The notes under the pieces are model-generated. The model did not search any database, had not been told where the DNA came from, and worked only from the letters and a program-made list of their open reading frames with translations. 64,000 bases of DNA from Cacajao melanocephalus. Lineage: Eukaryota; Chordata; Mammalia; Primates; Pitheciidae. How positions within the stretch are numbered: the first letter of the stretch is position 1; each line of letters begins with the position of its first letter. Of this stretch, positions 1 to 11,913 are shown in pieces. The translations under genes were made by a program, and so were the position numbers. The DNA is taken from positions 99,814-163,813 of the forward strand of contig CAUYLG010021648.1 of NCBI GenBank assembly GCA_963573385.1, read 5' to 3'.

Positions 1-818
<818 letters not shown>

Positions 819-905
819 AAATGTCGGTTTTTAAAATCACAAACAACATTGAAACTAGTTTTTGCAAATGGGAGCTGAGCAATCACCTTACCTATAATGT
901 GTTTA

Positions 906-1240
<335 letters not shown>

Positions 1241-1418
1241 AATATAGAAAAACAGTATTTGAGATAAATTACTTCCATGTTTCTCATAATAATGCTATAT
1301 GTATAGGAAAGATAACATCCTCAAGCCTATTTTATTTGATTTTATTATATTGTATTACATATTAATATTTATAAAATATTTGAACTGAGTGATAGTTCTA
1401 TAAACAGAGATATGTTTA

Positions 1419-1745
<327 letters not shown>

Positions 1746-1748
1746 TTA

Positions 1749-2168
1749 AAAAAAATTTTTAATTGTTAGTAGATTTAATGTGTTAACATAGGCATTCTAC
1801 TGTTCAAAAGTGCTTCCAAAATCAGCACACTCACCTCTGGGGCTTTCCAAGCAGAAGTTTTAAGTCCCCTAGTCTTCTTTGAAAATAGAAGGGGGTAACG
1901 TTGGAAATGTGCCACGAGTAAGCCTTGGTATTTTTCATGAAGTGCCACAGTGAAAGTACCTTCTTCCACAAGTCAGTTCCTTTTAGCAAAATCAGAATCT
2001 CATCTAGCACCACCATTCTTTTTCCAGAAAGTCTGTCTCCTCATTGAAGATGACAACATGCTAGATAGCCCAGCATTATTTTGTCTCTGCTTATGACCAT
2101 TCCTGTACTTACTTCATTTAGAGTTTTAACATCTATTTGCCAAGTTTACACAATTGCCAGTTAAAAAT
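1749..2168. other. Non-repeat intergenic segment
   Basis: No repeat family, exon structure or RNA gene is recognisable. Two short overlapping minus-strand frames of about 60 codons lack any family resemblance and are taken as chance. Confidence 0.4.
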
Positions 2169-2179
2169 GCAAAAGTGCT

Positions 2180-2469
2180 GGCCAGGTGTGATGGCTCACA
2201 CCTGTAATGCAAGCACTTTGGGAGGATGAGGCAGATGGGTCACGAGGTCAGGAGTTCAAGACCAGTCTGGCCGAGATGGTGAAATCCTGTCTCTACTAAA
2301 AATACAAAAATTAGCTGGGTGTGGTGTCGGGTGCCTGTAATCCCAGCTACTGAGGAGGCTGAGGAAGGAAATTCCTTGAACCTGGGAGGTGGAGGTTGCA
2401 ATGAGCCAGGATCACGTCACTGCACTCCAGCCTGGGAGACAAAACAAGACTTCATCTCAAAAAAAAAAA
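2180..2469 (+). mobile_element. Alu SINE
   Basis: Forward Alu (gccaggtgtgatggctca) with an A tail. The 10-mer gcaaaagtgc is repeated immediately before and after it. Confidence 0.93.
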
Positions 2470-2599
2470 GCAAAAGTGCATTTTCCTCAATGTAAATAGT
2501 TTAGAAACATCAAAAATAAAAGTATGAGTTTCTCCTTTTCCTTCTGCAACTCACCTGATGTTAAAAATTTGGTGCCTAGTGAAGCAAGATTCCCACTCC

Positions 2600-2793
2600 C
2601 GAGTCAGAGAGCCAGGACTGGAATCACAGCTCTGCCACTTATTGACAAGTGACACCAGGTAAGTTTTTAATCTCATTGTACCTCAGTAACCTCATTTGTA
2701 AAATGGGAGTAAGAATAGTACTCTTCACATGCCTGTTGTGAGGATTAAATGAATTTTAAGTGTGAATATGCTATTAGTATTTGCTATTATCCT
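2600..2793 (+). mobile_element. MIR SINE
   Basis: Ancient MIR in forward orientation. The characteristic core is visible: cagctctgccactta, then a diverged 'tcattgtacctcagtaacctcatttgtaaaatggg' type stretch, then tgtgaggattaaatga. Both ends are diffuse. Confidence 0.8.
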
Positions 2794-2799
2794 TTCTAG

Positions 2800-3180
2800 A
2801 ACCTTTCTTTGTTTATACAGATAAAATCATGTTTGTGGTTGTTTACAAACACGGGATAATATTACTCCATCATTTGCTTCTTTTACTTAATAATCATGAA
2901 CATCTTTCCAAAACTACATAATATACTTAAGTAGCTGCATGATATTCGAAACTATGATGGGCAATAATATTTTCTACCATTTGTCTATTCACAGATATTC
3001 ACTTCTTTTTTCTTTGTGTGGTTTTACAAAAGTGCTATAGCAAACACCCTTTTGTCTCTTTCTTTATGTATTGATATGTTTGATTACCAGACACGGAATT
3101 GCTTCATCAAAGGATATTTGCAATTTTTAATTTTTAAAATCAACACTGCCATATCACTTTCTAAAAGGCACAAAAGCAAC
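2800..3180 (-). mobile_element. Probable old L1 remnant
   Basis: Resembles the reverse complement of old L1 ORF2 3' sequence: 'gaacatctttcca', 'tagctgcatgatattc', 'ttgcttcatcaaaggatatttgc'. It is highly diverged and the ends are approximate. Confidence 0.45.
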
Positions 3181-3224
3181 TGAGCAGTTCACCAATTAGG
3201 CTGTAGAGTAGGGCGTTAAAAAAC

Positions 3225-4145
3225 CAGCCAAGTAGTATGGCTACAGCAGCAAAAAGGTAGGGAGGGAGAAAGGGGCAGAATTTTATCTGAAAATAGACTG
3301 TGATAAATTACAGATGTGCTTTGTAAACCCAGAGCTGCCCCCAAAATAATAAAACAAGGAGGCATGTAAAATAAGCTAACAATGAAGAGAAAATAGAATG
3401 CTAAAAAATACTCCAAGCAAAACAAAGTAGGAAAAGAGGGAAAAAAGTAACAAATAGAAAAACAGGTGGAAAAAATAGAAAAATAGCGCAATGGTAGACT
3501 TAAACTTCGCCATATCTATAGTCACATTAAATGTGAACAATCTAAATGCTCCGATCAAAAGGCAGAGATTGTCAAAATGGGTAAAATGGGGGAAAAAAGA
3601 GCCAATTGTATGCTGTCACTTTAAATGACAGAGATAAAAGTAAAAAGACAGAATGAGATATACAAATGCTATTCATGAGAAAGGTGAAATGGCTATATAA
3701 TTCATATCAAAGTAGACATGAGAATTTGAAATTTTACCGCAAATCAGGGAAGACACATAATAATCATAAAAGTCTCAATTCATCAAGAAGACATAATAAT
3801 TCTAAATGTTTATACCTCTAATCAGAGGTTCAAGAATATGAAAAAAACTGACAGAAATGAAAGGAAAAATAGACAAATCCAGTTGTTGTTAGAAACTTCC
3901 ATACTTTTTCTCAGAACAAGTAACAGAAAATCAGTATGGATATTTCAACCTATTCAACCTAATTGACACTTGTAAAATACTTTACTGACAATAGCAAAAT
4001 ACATAGCTTTTTCAAATGCACATGGAATTTTGACCAAGATATACCTGGGCCAAAAGTAGGGCAAGTGAATAGTTCTGGCAATCCAGGAATTCAAAAAAGA
4101 CTATAATCTATTGGCATAAGACAAGTATCTTCATATAAACAGTTA
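3225..4145 (+). mobile_element. L1 ORF2 fragment (old L1M/L1P class)
   Basis: Several blocks match L1 ORF2 in forward orientation: 'cattaaatgtgaacaatctaaatgctcc', 'caattcatcaagaagacataataattctaaat' and 'tcaaatgcacatggaatttt'. The frame is broken by many stops and indels, so the element is dead. No 5' UTR or 3' end is present. Confidence 0.65.
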
Positions 4146-4150
4146 CTGTA

Positions 4151-4502
4151 TGATATGGTTTGGCTGTGTCCCCACCCAAATGTCATCTTGAATTCCCATG
4201 TGTTGTGGGAGGCACCTGGTGGGAGGTAACGGAATAATGAGTGCAGGTCTTTCCCCTGCTGTTCTCATGATAGCGAATAAGTCTCATGAGACCTGATGGT
4301 TTTAAAAACGAGAGTTTCCCTGCACAAGCTCTATCTTTTTGCCTGCTGCTATCCATGTAAGATGTGACTTGCTCCTCCTTGCTTTCCACCATGATAGTGA
4401 AGCCTCCCCAAGCCACGTGGAACTGTAAGTCCATTAAACCTCTTTCTTTTGTAAATTGCCCAGTTTTGGGTATGTCAGCAGCATGAAAACGGATTGATAC
4501 CC
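4151..4502 (+). mobile_element. Solo LTR, THE1 type (ERVL-MaLR)
   Basis: Begins tgatatggtttggctgtgtc and ends near gaaaacggattgatac, matching the THE1-family LTR over its full length of about 350 bp. Diagnostic segments include gttctcatgatagcgaataagtctcatgagacctgatgg and the 'attaaacctctttcttttgtaaattgcccag' region that holds the LTR polyadenylation area. No internal retroviral sequence flanks it, so it is a solo LTR. It has the same sense as RANK and lies about 1.6 kb upstream of the start codon. THE1B is the closest subfamily from memory. Confidence 0.85.
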
Positions 4503-4679
4503 CATACAAAGGAGGGATTATATCTATGAATCCAACATGGACCTAGAATGTGAGGAGTCACAATCCTAAGCAAGTAATGACGAACAAAACAATAGAATTC
4601 TATTGGGATGGAGCAGGGATCCTTCTTATAAGCCTGTGGAGCGCCTAAGCATGGAAATAAAGGAAAATCTTGAATTCCT

Positions 4680-5345
4680 TCAAGGGAAATTCCAGGCACC
4701 TAGCTAGCCCTAGGAAGTAAATAAGCAACTTGATAAGCAAGAAGGTAACGGTAGCTTAAAACAATAACCAAGGAAATTCGATTCCCTACAGAAACTAAAG
4801 ATAGCATTTTAATATATGTCCCCGAGTTGTTTCTCAGAAACCCAGACCCCTCCCAAAACAGATCCATTGGCATGTAGACCTCAGACAAGGGGGAACTGAG
4901 GACTGAACTGACCACCATTCTTTCTTCTAAATTTCTTCCCGAAGGGCCAGGAGGAAGTCACACCCAGGAGCCAGAGCGCACATTCTTTTTTGCTGACTCC
5001 AAATTTTTAGCAAAACTTCTCTTCCTTCACTGATGGCAAGTAAGAAAACCTTTGAATATATAACGTATAAGCACCCCCACTTTAAAGTTTTCAAGAGAGC
5101 CACCTTGTTAGGCCAAACCAATGTGCAATCTCCGTATATTACAATTTTGCCTGTAACTTCTGCTTTCTTGAAATTTATCCCTGCATTTAAAAATCCTTAC
5201 TTGCAACCCAACGGAAGGTCAGGGTTCAAGCAAGAGCTGCCCCATTCTCCTTGCTTGGTGCTCTGCAGGTAAGTGCCCTCTTTTCTCCCTTTGCAAACCT
5301 TGGTGCGGACTGCTTGGCCTTACTGCACCAGAAGAACGGACCTCA
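4680..5345 (+). mobile_element. LTR-like segment, ERV1 (MER4/MER41-like)?
   Basis: The stretch around 5110-5330 ('ggccaaaccaatgtgcaatct...cctgtaacttctgctttcttgaaatt...gcaagagctgcccc...') resembles the R/U5 half of an ERV1-class solo LTR. I cannot name the family and the boundaries are guesses. It could instead be unique sequence. Confidence 0.35.
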
Positions 5346-6044
5346 GTTCTTTAGGTAACGCTGTGCCCCGGCCATTTGGCTAGTCTGTGTCTGAAAGGGC
5401 CCACGTGGTGATGGGGGTTGGGAGGCGTCTCAAGGCTGGTAGAGTCTGGTGCCATTCTGGAGTTTGGTGGGTGCAGGGCGGGTAAGGGGAGGAGGCTGAG
5501 GATCTAGAGGAGAATAAGAGATAGTGGCTGCTGGCCCAAAAATTTTGAAGCAAAGAAACACGAGGAGTATTTTCCGAAGCTTAGTGGATGGTGTATTGTG
5601 TTGATCCCTTAACTGTAGTTGATGAAATCTCCTCCAGGAAGGATCTTCCTCGCGTTCTTTCTTGACTGTGGCGCATCCACCTTCGGAAGGCCAGGCCTGG
5701 AAGGGTGGGCGCCCGGGGCTGGAGCAGGGATACCCTTTCCTTCCCGGGAGGCGGGGCCCGCAGATCTGGGGTGCGGCAAGGCAGGGGCCAGTGCGGCGAA
5801 GGGCAACCCAGGGCGGGTCTCGGGCCAACCTGTCCGCCACCCGAACACCCAGGCCGGGGCGGGGACCAGACTAAGGTGGCACCGGGCGCGGCGAACCCCC
5901 CTGGGGACCCTCCCGGACCGGGGCCCCGCGTCCCGCGTCCCGCGTCCCGCCGCGCACCCGAGGAGCTTGGGCACCACCTGGCGGGCATGGCCCGGCCCAG
6001 CCCGGCCGGAGGGGGGCGCAGGAGGGCGGCGCGGGGGCAGGTGC

Positions 6045-6066
6045 GGGGCGGGGCGCGGGGGCGGGA
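6045..6066 (+). promoter_or_regulatory. Paired GC boxes (Sp1/KLF type)
   Basis: Two adjacent consensus-like GC boxes, ggggcggggc and gggggcggga, lie about 80-100 bp upstream of the start codon in a TATA-less island. They are the best candidates for core-promoter activator sites. Confidence 0.6.
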
Positions 6067-6146
6067 CCACCCAGGCCCACGGCAGGCGCGCCCGCCGGGC
6101 CACAGAGGCCGCAGAGGCCGCGGCGCCCGCCAGCCTGCCCCGCGCC

Positions 6147-6221
6147 ATGGCCCCGCGTGCCCGGAGGCGCCGCCCGCTACCCGCGCTGCTGCTGCTCTGC
6201 GCGCTGCTCGCCCGACTGCAG
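6147..6221 (+). CDS. TNFRSF11A: RANK exon 1: start codon and signal peptide
   Basis: Encodes residues 1-25: a basic n-region (MAPRARRRRP), then a leucine-rich hydrophobic core (ALLLLCALLA) and RLQ. This is a secretion signal that directs the receptor to the ER; cleavage falls a few residues into exon 2. The start codon has a good context (G at -3, G at +4), follows an ATG-free stretch and matches the known RANK N terminus. Residue 12 is proline where I recall phenylalanine in human. The exon ends in phase 0 with CAG|gtaagg. A 9-bp direct repeat (cgcgctgct) at 6182-6190 and 6200-6208 lies within the signal codons, and a second identical donor 9-mer follows 57 bp downstream. Confidence 0.97.
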
Positions 6222-6335
6222 GTAAGGAGCGCCGGCGCCCACCCGGCCCCGCGGCCCGACGCCTCCTCGGGAGCCCAGGTAAGGGCCGGGGCCGGCGGCA
6301 TCCTGGCTCCTCTGTCTTCCGAGAGGAGCAGGGGC

Positions 6336-7590
6336 TCTGGGGAGCGGAGGCCGTGGGAAGCTGGGGAGGCGCTTCCAGAGTTGGGTGGCGGAGGGCAGGA
6401 AAGGGCAAGCGGAGGAAAACGGGCGCAGGAGCAGGTTGGCGGGACCCCAACACCCGACACGGGTTCTTCCAAAAGCCCCCTTAGCCGCAGGCTCGGATGC
6501 TGTCATTTTCTCCAAACGCTTCTTGAGCACCTACTAAGCGCCTGCGCCAGGCGGTGCCTCGGGAGGCAGTGGCTTGGGGACCGCACCTGCGGGAGGTTAC
6601 CGTTCCCTATACAATTTCTCCCAGTTGGCCTCCGCCTCAAACTTCCATCCAGAAAGAGACCCGATTCCCTCCGTCCCTGAACTACGGGCTTGTCTGAAGG
6701 GGACACCCGGTGCCCTCTCGCCTGGAGGCTACGCGCGCGCTCCGGGGATGCTGGACTTGCCCCTCGCAGACCCGAGTGGCTCCCGGTCCTCTCGGAACAG
6801 ATTTCTCAGCCCAGTTAGCGAGGGAATGCAGCCAGCCACGGACCTTCTGCCTCCCGGAGGAGGGCCGCCTCAGGCAGCACACCCAACACAACAAACGCTT
6901 TAAAAGTCGTTGACACGAACTTGAAAGCTCTCAGAGGGAAGGGCGAGAGGTGGTTTTCTTGGTTTCCGCAGAGTCAGATTTCCCCTCTGTTAACACTGGC
7001 TTAGGCTGCCGCCGTCCCTCCGCAGCAGGGCACGGGACCCGGAGAGGCATGTGGAGGGGCGCTTGGAGAACCGTGTTTGCGATGAGAAGACAGGGGAAAA
7101 GCCTTAACAGAAATAATGGGGATGCGTTGAAGGCTGAAGCAAAAGATTCTAAGGAAGATTCATTCCCAATTGTATGGGTCTCTCAGTATGGTTGAGGGAA
7201 ACGAAGGCGGAAAAATCTAATGGATTTTTTTTTTTCATTTTAAGCACTTCAGATGTTGCTTAATTAAGTGTTGAACAGGGTGCTACCTTATCTGAACTAA
7301 AGGACCAGGGTTTCAGCAAACAGCTAGCCACCTAAGAAAACCTGCCTGACCACGCATGGCAAAGTGATCTCTCACCGCTGTTGCAAGATGACATACATAC
7401 CTATGTGCATAAAAGGCATTCGGTTCTGATATGAACGACACATGCCATTAAATGAGTTTATTTTTCAGGGAGACCTTTCAACAAGTGCTATTTCCCCTCC
7501 TTTTCCCTTTAAACCCCTTTCATTATGCATGTTTAAAATTCTATCTAAACGTTTGCATTGGTCAGTTTGAATTCTAGGGGAGCGAACCTT
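6336..7590. other. Non-repeat 5' part of intron 1
   Basis: GC-rich to about 6900 and then balanced composition. It contains no recognised repeat. The longer open frames near 6500-6900 reflect the GC-rich island shore and have no family resemblance. The first kilobase of intron 1 is a natural place for intronic regulatory elements, but no specific site can be supported. Confidence 0.4.
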
Positions 7591-7599
7591 CTAGGAACC

Positions 7600-8130
7600 T
7601 TCTGAATTCCTTGGCTGGGCTACGAATTAAATTGACATAAGGCAGATTAACAGGAGAAAAACTGTACTTAATTACATACATAGGCACAAGACTCCTACAA
7701 AATAAGAAACCTGAGGAAGGGTCCGAGGATTGAAGCTCAGTATAGCATCCATAGGGGCTTCTGCAGGGTGCGGCAAACAGGTTATGGGAGGGCTTCGGGA
7801 GGAAGTAGATGGTGAATAAAGGACATCTTGTCAGGCACATACAAAGTTCTCAGGCAATAAAAATGGTCTCTGAGCAGCGCTTGGGAGAATAGGTGAGAGT
7901 CTGGGCTGATGTCGACCTGCAGTCTCCTCCCTGTAATCTGAGTTAATCTTCTCTGGGTGAAAAGATTTCCACGGAGGAGACTGGAGACATTTGAGTTCCT
8001 TTTGGAGGCTCTTAATCTGGGCAGAATTCAGAGAGACCCCTGCCAGTGGTCACTGCCACCTGCCCTCAGTTCCAAATAATAAGCATACCATGGTGGCATA
8101 TTTTGGGGTGGCATTTCCTGAACTCCTTCA
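7600..8130. repeat. Possible unclassified interspersed repeat
   Basis: Phrases such as 'ggcagattaacaggagaaaaa' and 'ggtggcatattttggggtggcattt' look like dispersed repeat sequence seen elsewhere in mammalian genomes. I cannot assign a family or orientation. Confidence 0.25.
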
Positions 8131-8789
8131 CAATCAAGTGACATTGGGATGCCTTCCTGCTTACTTTACTTGGTGCCCAACCTTCCTAGTAGAAATGCAT
8201 TTTCTCTGAAAGGTGAGACTAGATGCAACCTTAAAAGAATATCTCCTAGGGACACTGTGGTTCTAAGCACTCTCTGTATTCAATGACTGCTTCTTTGGCC
8301 AGCCTATTCTATTAGCTCAAAATTTAGGAATGGCATTGACAACTCATGGAGGATGTTAGTGATCAAACACTGGGCAAGGCTTCAGGAACTATTTGGCGAG
8401 GAAGTTGGGTTTGCAGAATAGTTGGCATAAATGACTTTCAGAAAGTGCCTTATCTGCAGGTATTATATTTAGTTCCATTTATATTATATTAAATAGATTT
8501 AAACTTACCTGAAAGGCTATAAGTTTTGCCCTTTAAAACATATCTATGATTATACCTCTGCCCGCTTGTGTTTGTGAGGGAATTTGTTTTCAGATAGAAG
8601 GAAACTATTTGCCTACAGATAAAGACATTTTGAATCTTTATGTTGCTAGTCCTGCTGTTTATTCCAAGTAATGAAATATAGATGCACCCTGTTTTCTTGA
8701 AGGTAATGGATTGCACATGGCCATGTTTGTCTGGGGTTATAAGATGTAAGAGCAGGTGCGTGTAAATGCAGGGCAACAGACCTTGATGG
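8131..8789. other. Intron 1 segment, nothing recognised
   Basis: No repeat family, RNA gene or conserved motif recognised. Short frames on both strands are chance. Confidence 0.4.
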
Positions 8790-9060
8790 CGTAAAACACT
8801 GAGCTAGTAAGGACCAAGGGGAAGGCGCATGGGTCACAGTCTAGTGGAGAGGGCAAGACGGGCAAAGCTGTGATAAGAAAGCAGCATATGATAAGAAAAG
8901 TACAGACGGTGGCAGAGGGAGGGAGGGAAGCCCGTTGGAGAAATCCATATGGACTTTGGGAAGAAGAGGTTTCCCAAGTGGTCTTTGAAGGATGGGTGAG
9001 AAACCAGAGGTCAGAGAAGAAATGATTCTAAGAGGTTAAGAAAGCTCCCTGTGTTGGGAG
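8790..9060 (+). mobile_element. Probable L2 fragment
   Basis: L2-like wording in forward orientation, for example 'tcacagtctagtggagaggg' and 'gtctttgaaggatgggtgag'. It is heavily diverged and the ends are approximate. Confidence 0.45.
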
Positions 9061-10690
9061 GATGGTGTGAGTGGTTTAGACCTAAAGGAACCTTGACAAG
9101 AAAAAAAAAAAAAAACAACCATACATATTTTTATGACCTTACAGATAGCACAAAGCACCTAATTCAGGAAACCCCACCAAACAAATTGGGCATTGAACTT
9201 TTATAGTTTTGAGATAACTCCTGGATGGCCCTTACTGAGGTGGTAAAGTCGACTAATCAGAAACAGGCCACAGTGACCTGGAGAGGCTGGCGGGGAGACC
9301 CCTCCGAGGAAATCCCCTAGGGTGCGGCCCTGGGTTGTAGGGTGGATGGTTGCTCTGCGCCACCTTTCCTCCTGCCCCCCATCCCATCTAAGAGGGGAGA
9401 CTTGGATAGATGCAGTAGTGCCTTGTTTGGAGAACACAGACACAGATCTGTGGGCTTTCAGTTCATTCTGCTGATAAATATTTCAAATGCCTCCCCTGTT
9501 ATTTCCTTTCTACCACTTCCCCCCAAAATGGCAAACCTGTAATACGAACACACTCTCTGTGTTGATAAGGAAATAGGGGCTTGCTTTTTCAGCTATCTAC
9601 CAGAACTTCTCGCACCAGGAAAACTGAAACAATACAAATGTGCCTTTGAAGGTCGGTAAATCAGTGTTTTATGAGAACATGGAAAGGGGAGTTCCAAACC
9701 AGGGCCTCCTCTGTGAAGAGTGTTGTTTTAAGAAGGTGTAGTGTGGACTTCATCTGCCGTGTCATAAAATTTCCCCCATTGTATTTTCCTATTTTTGAAG
9801 TGCATGAAAAAAAATAGTGTTTTTCCCACACACTGTATCCAGTGGTCTCTAGGGTTGTTGTCTTGGCCATTTTTTGGTTTTTGGGGTTTTTTGGCTGATG
9901 GGTCTGTAGCACATCCTGATGGTCCTCAACTGTCCAAGTGGTTCACTCCCTTGGGCATCCGCCCCCTGGCCAGGTGGCCCATGGCCTGTCTGCTGTCTCC
10001 TCACAGTGTCCTGCCCTTAGTCCACAGGTAAGCACCCCTGCCTCTGAGCACACAGGCTGCTGACTCCAGCTCAGTGCACCCCCAGACTGGTAGGTGGTTT
10101 TTCCTCCGAGCACCCTTTCGTGCTCTACCCAGATTGTGGGAAGGCCTTTCTGTGTGTTTCCCGCTAGTTGCAGTGTGTAGGCTTTCTATGGTGTCCACTG
10201 CTGGCAACATAGTTTAAGTTGAGCTCACCCTTTCTGCCCCAAAGCACTGAGCTCAAGAGAACCAACAAGGAGCAGTGGGTTTCAGCAAAATAGCCGTGGT
10301 CCTTCTGAAGTTCTTAGTGAACTTTTGAGGTTTGAAACTGAGTGGGTGTCGAGCAAGATTACGCACAGCCCCAAGTCTTTTGTCCTGATTCTGAGAGACG
10401 CTCCGTTTCCTGCCAGCAAGACCGACCTGGCAGCGCTCCCCGGGCAGGCTGCCTGTCTGCCTCAGTCACCAGTAGCTCCTTGTCAGAGGGTTGGCTGGCG
10501 CTGCTGTTCTCACTGCACCGCGTTCCAGTTGCAGTGTGCTCTCACACCAAGAAGCCCAGAGCAGCCCCAGTCAGCAGCGGGAGGTACATTCCTCAGGGCC
10601 TTGTGATGATAACTTTCTATGCTTATTTGTTTCATGAGCCACTGTGGACTTTCAGCCTTTGAGTGCTTTGGGTCACTGCATGCAGGGCAG
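9061..10690. other. Intron 1 segment, mostly unique
   Basis: Contains an A17-type run near 9098-9115 with no clear parent element. The rest is unclassified unique sequence without supportable genes. Confidence 0.4.
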
Positions 10691-10699
10691 AGCATTCAA

Positions 10700-10960
10700 T
10701 AATGAGTAAATAAACCTGAATCTGTGCTCAATACATTCAGTGACTGCCACAAATGGAGTGCTTACAACCTGTAGCACACTCTGCAACAGGCTAAGGAAGC
10801 AGAGACCAAGAGCCACAGCTCCTGTCTTCAGGAGATGTGCAATCCAGGTGTGTGCAGACAATGACCAGACAGCAGGATCTGGTGTCCTAGGGAGAGTTTT
10901 TAACTTGTGGTGGGCACACAGGTCAAGGGGTGCCTTCACCTGCGAGTGTCGGGAGGACTT
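10700..10960 (+). mobile_element. Possible L2 fragment
   Basis: Weak L2-like order: 'gagtgcttacaacctgtagcacactctgcaacaggcta', 'cacagctcctgtcttcaggagatgtgcaatccag', 'gacaatgaccagacagcag'. Low confidence. Confidence 0.35.
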
Positions 10961-11463
10961 CCCAACCTCCCTGTGTGGTTGCATGTGTCTAAAGCACTGC
11001 AGACAGTGTGAGAGAGTGGCACTCAGGCAAGGGGGCGGGTTCCGGAACGACCAGTGCTTTGTCTGGTGGCGAGAACAGCAGGGGCTCCCCTCAGAGTGGA
11101 GTGTTTGCAGGACCTGAAGGAAGAACAGGGGTGTGGGGAGAGAGAAAGGCAAAAACCAGCACTCCAAGGCTATCATTACAAGAAAATAGTTCAGATTTAA
11201 TCTTGCTTAACTGTGAGCTGGGGAGGGCCATGACCAGTTTTGTGTGTTATGGGAAACGTGTCTAGGGGTGGGCCAGGGGGACCAGGAAGGAGCCCACTGT
11301 CTTGATTCAGGAAGGGGCCTGAATCAGGTCAGGGCAATGGCAAGAGAAGGAGAAGCTGAGTACAGGGACAATTGCAGAGGCAGCAGGGCTGTGCAGGGGC
11401 CAAAGGAGCAGCGGCAAAGGACGGATGTGGATGGTTATGAAAAAAAAAAAAAAAGACATGGCA

Positions 11464-11887
<424 letters not shown>

Positions 11888-11913
11888 TAAAAAAAATAAA
11901 AAAGACATGGCAG

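Larger units (their letters stand above)
5690..6330. promoter_or_regulatory. TNFRSF11A: CpG island / presumed RANK promoter
   Basis: Dense CpG, very high GC and no TATA box surround exon 1, a typical CpG-island promoter. Two Sp1-type GC boxes are visible at 6045-6054 (ggggcggggc) and 6057-6066 (gggggcggga). Seven G-runs of three or more lie between 6011 and 6065, a strong G-quadruplex candidate. A 7-bp unit (ccgcgtc) is repeated three times at about 5926-5948. The transcription start cannot be fixed from sequence alone but probably lies between 6066 and 6140. No ATG occurs in 6067-6146, so no upstream ORF would be present in a short 5' UTR. Confidence 0.8.

Noticed and set aside
5581..6472. 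Long open frames of up to 290 codons on the minus strand and 259-353 codons on the plus strand across the CpG island
   Set aside because: High GC removes stop codons in all frames. The predicted products are Pro/Ala/Arg/Gly-rich without domains, and RANK exon 1 with its own donor explains the region.
10673..11176. 167-codon minus-strand frame
   Set aside because: No recognisable family; it overlaps probable L2 sequence and an opposite-strand frame of similar length.
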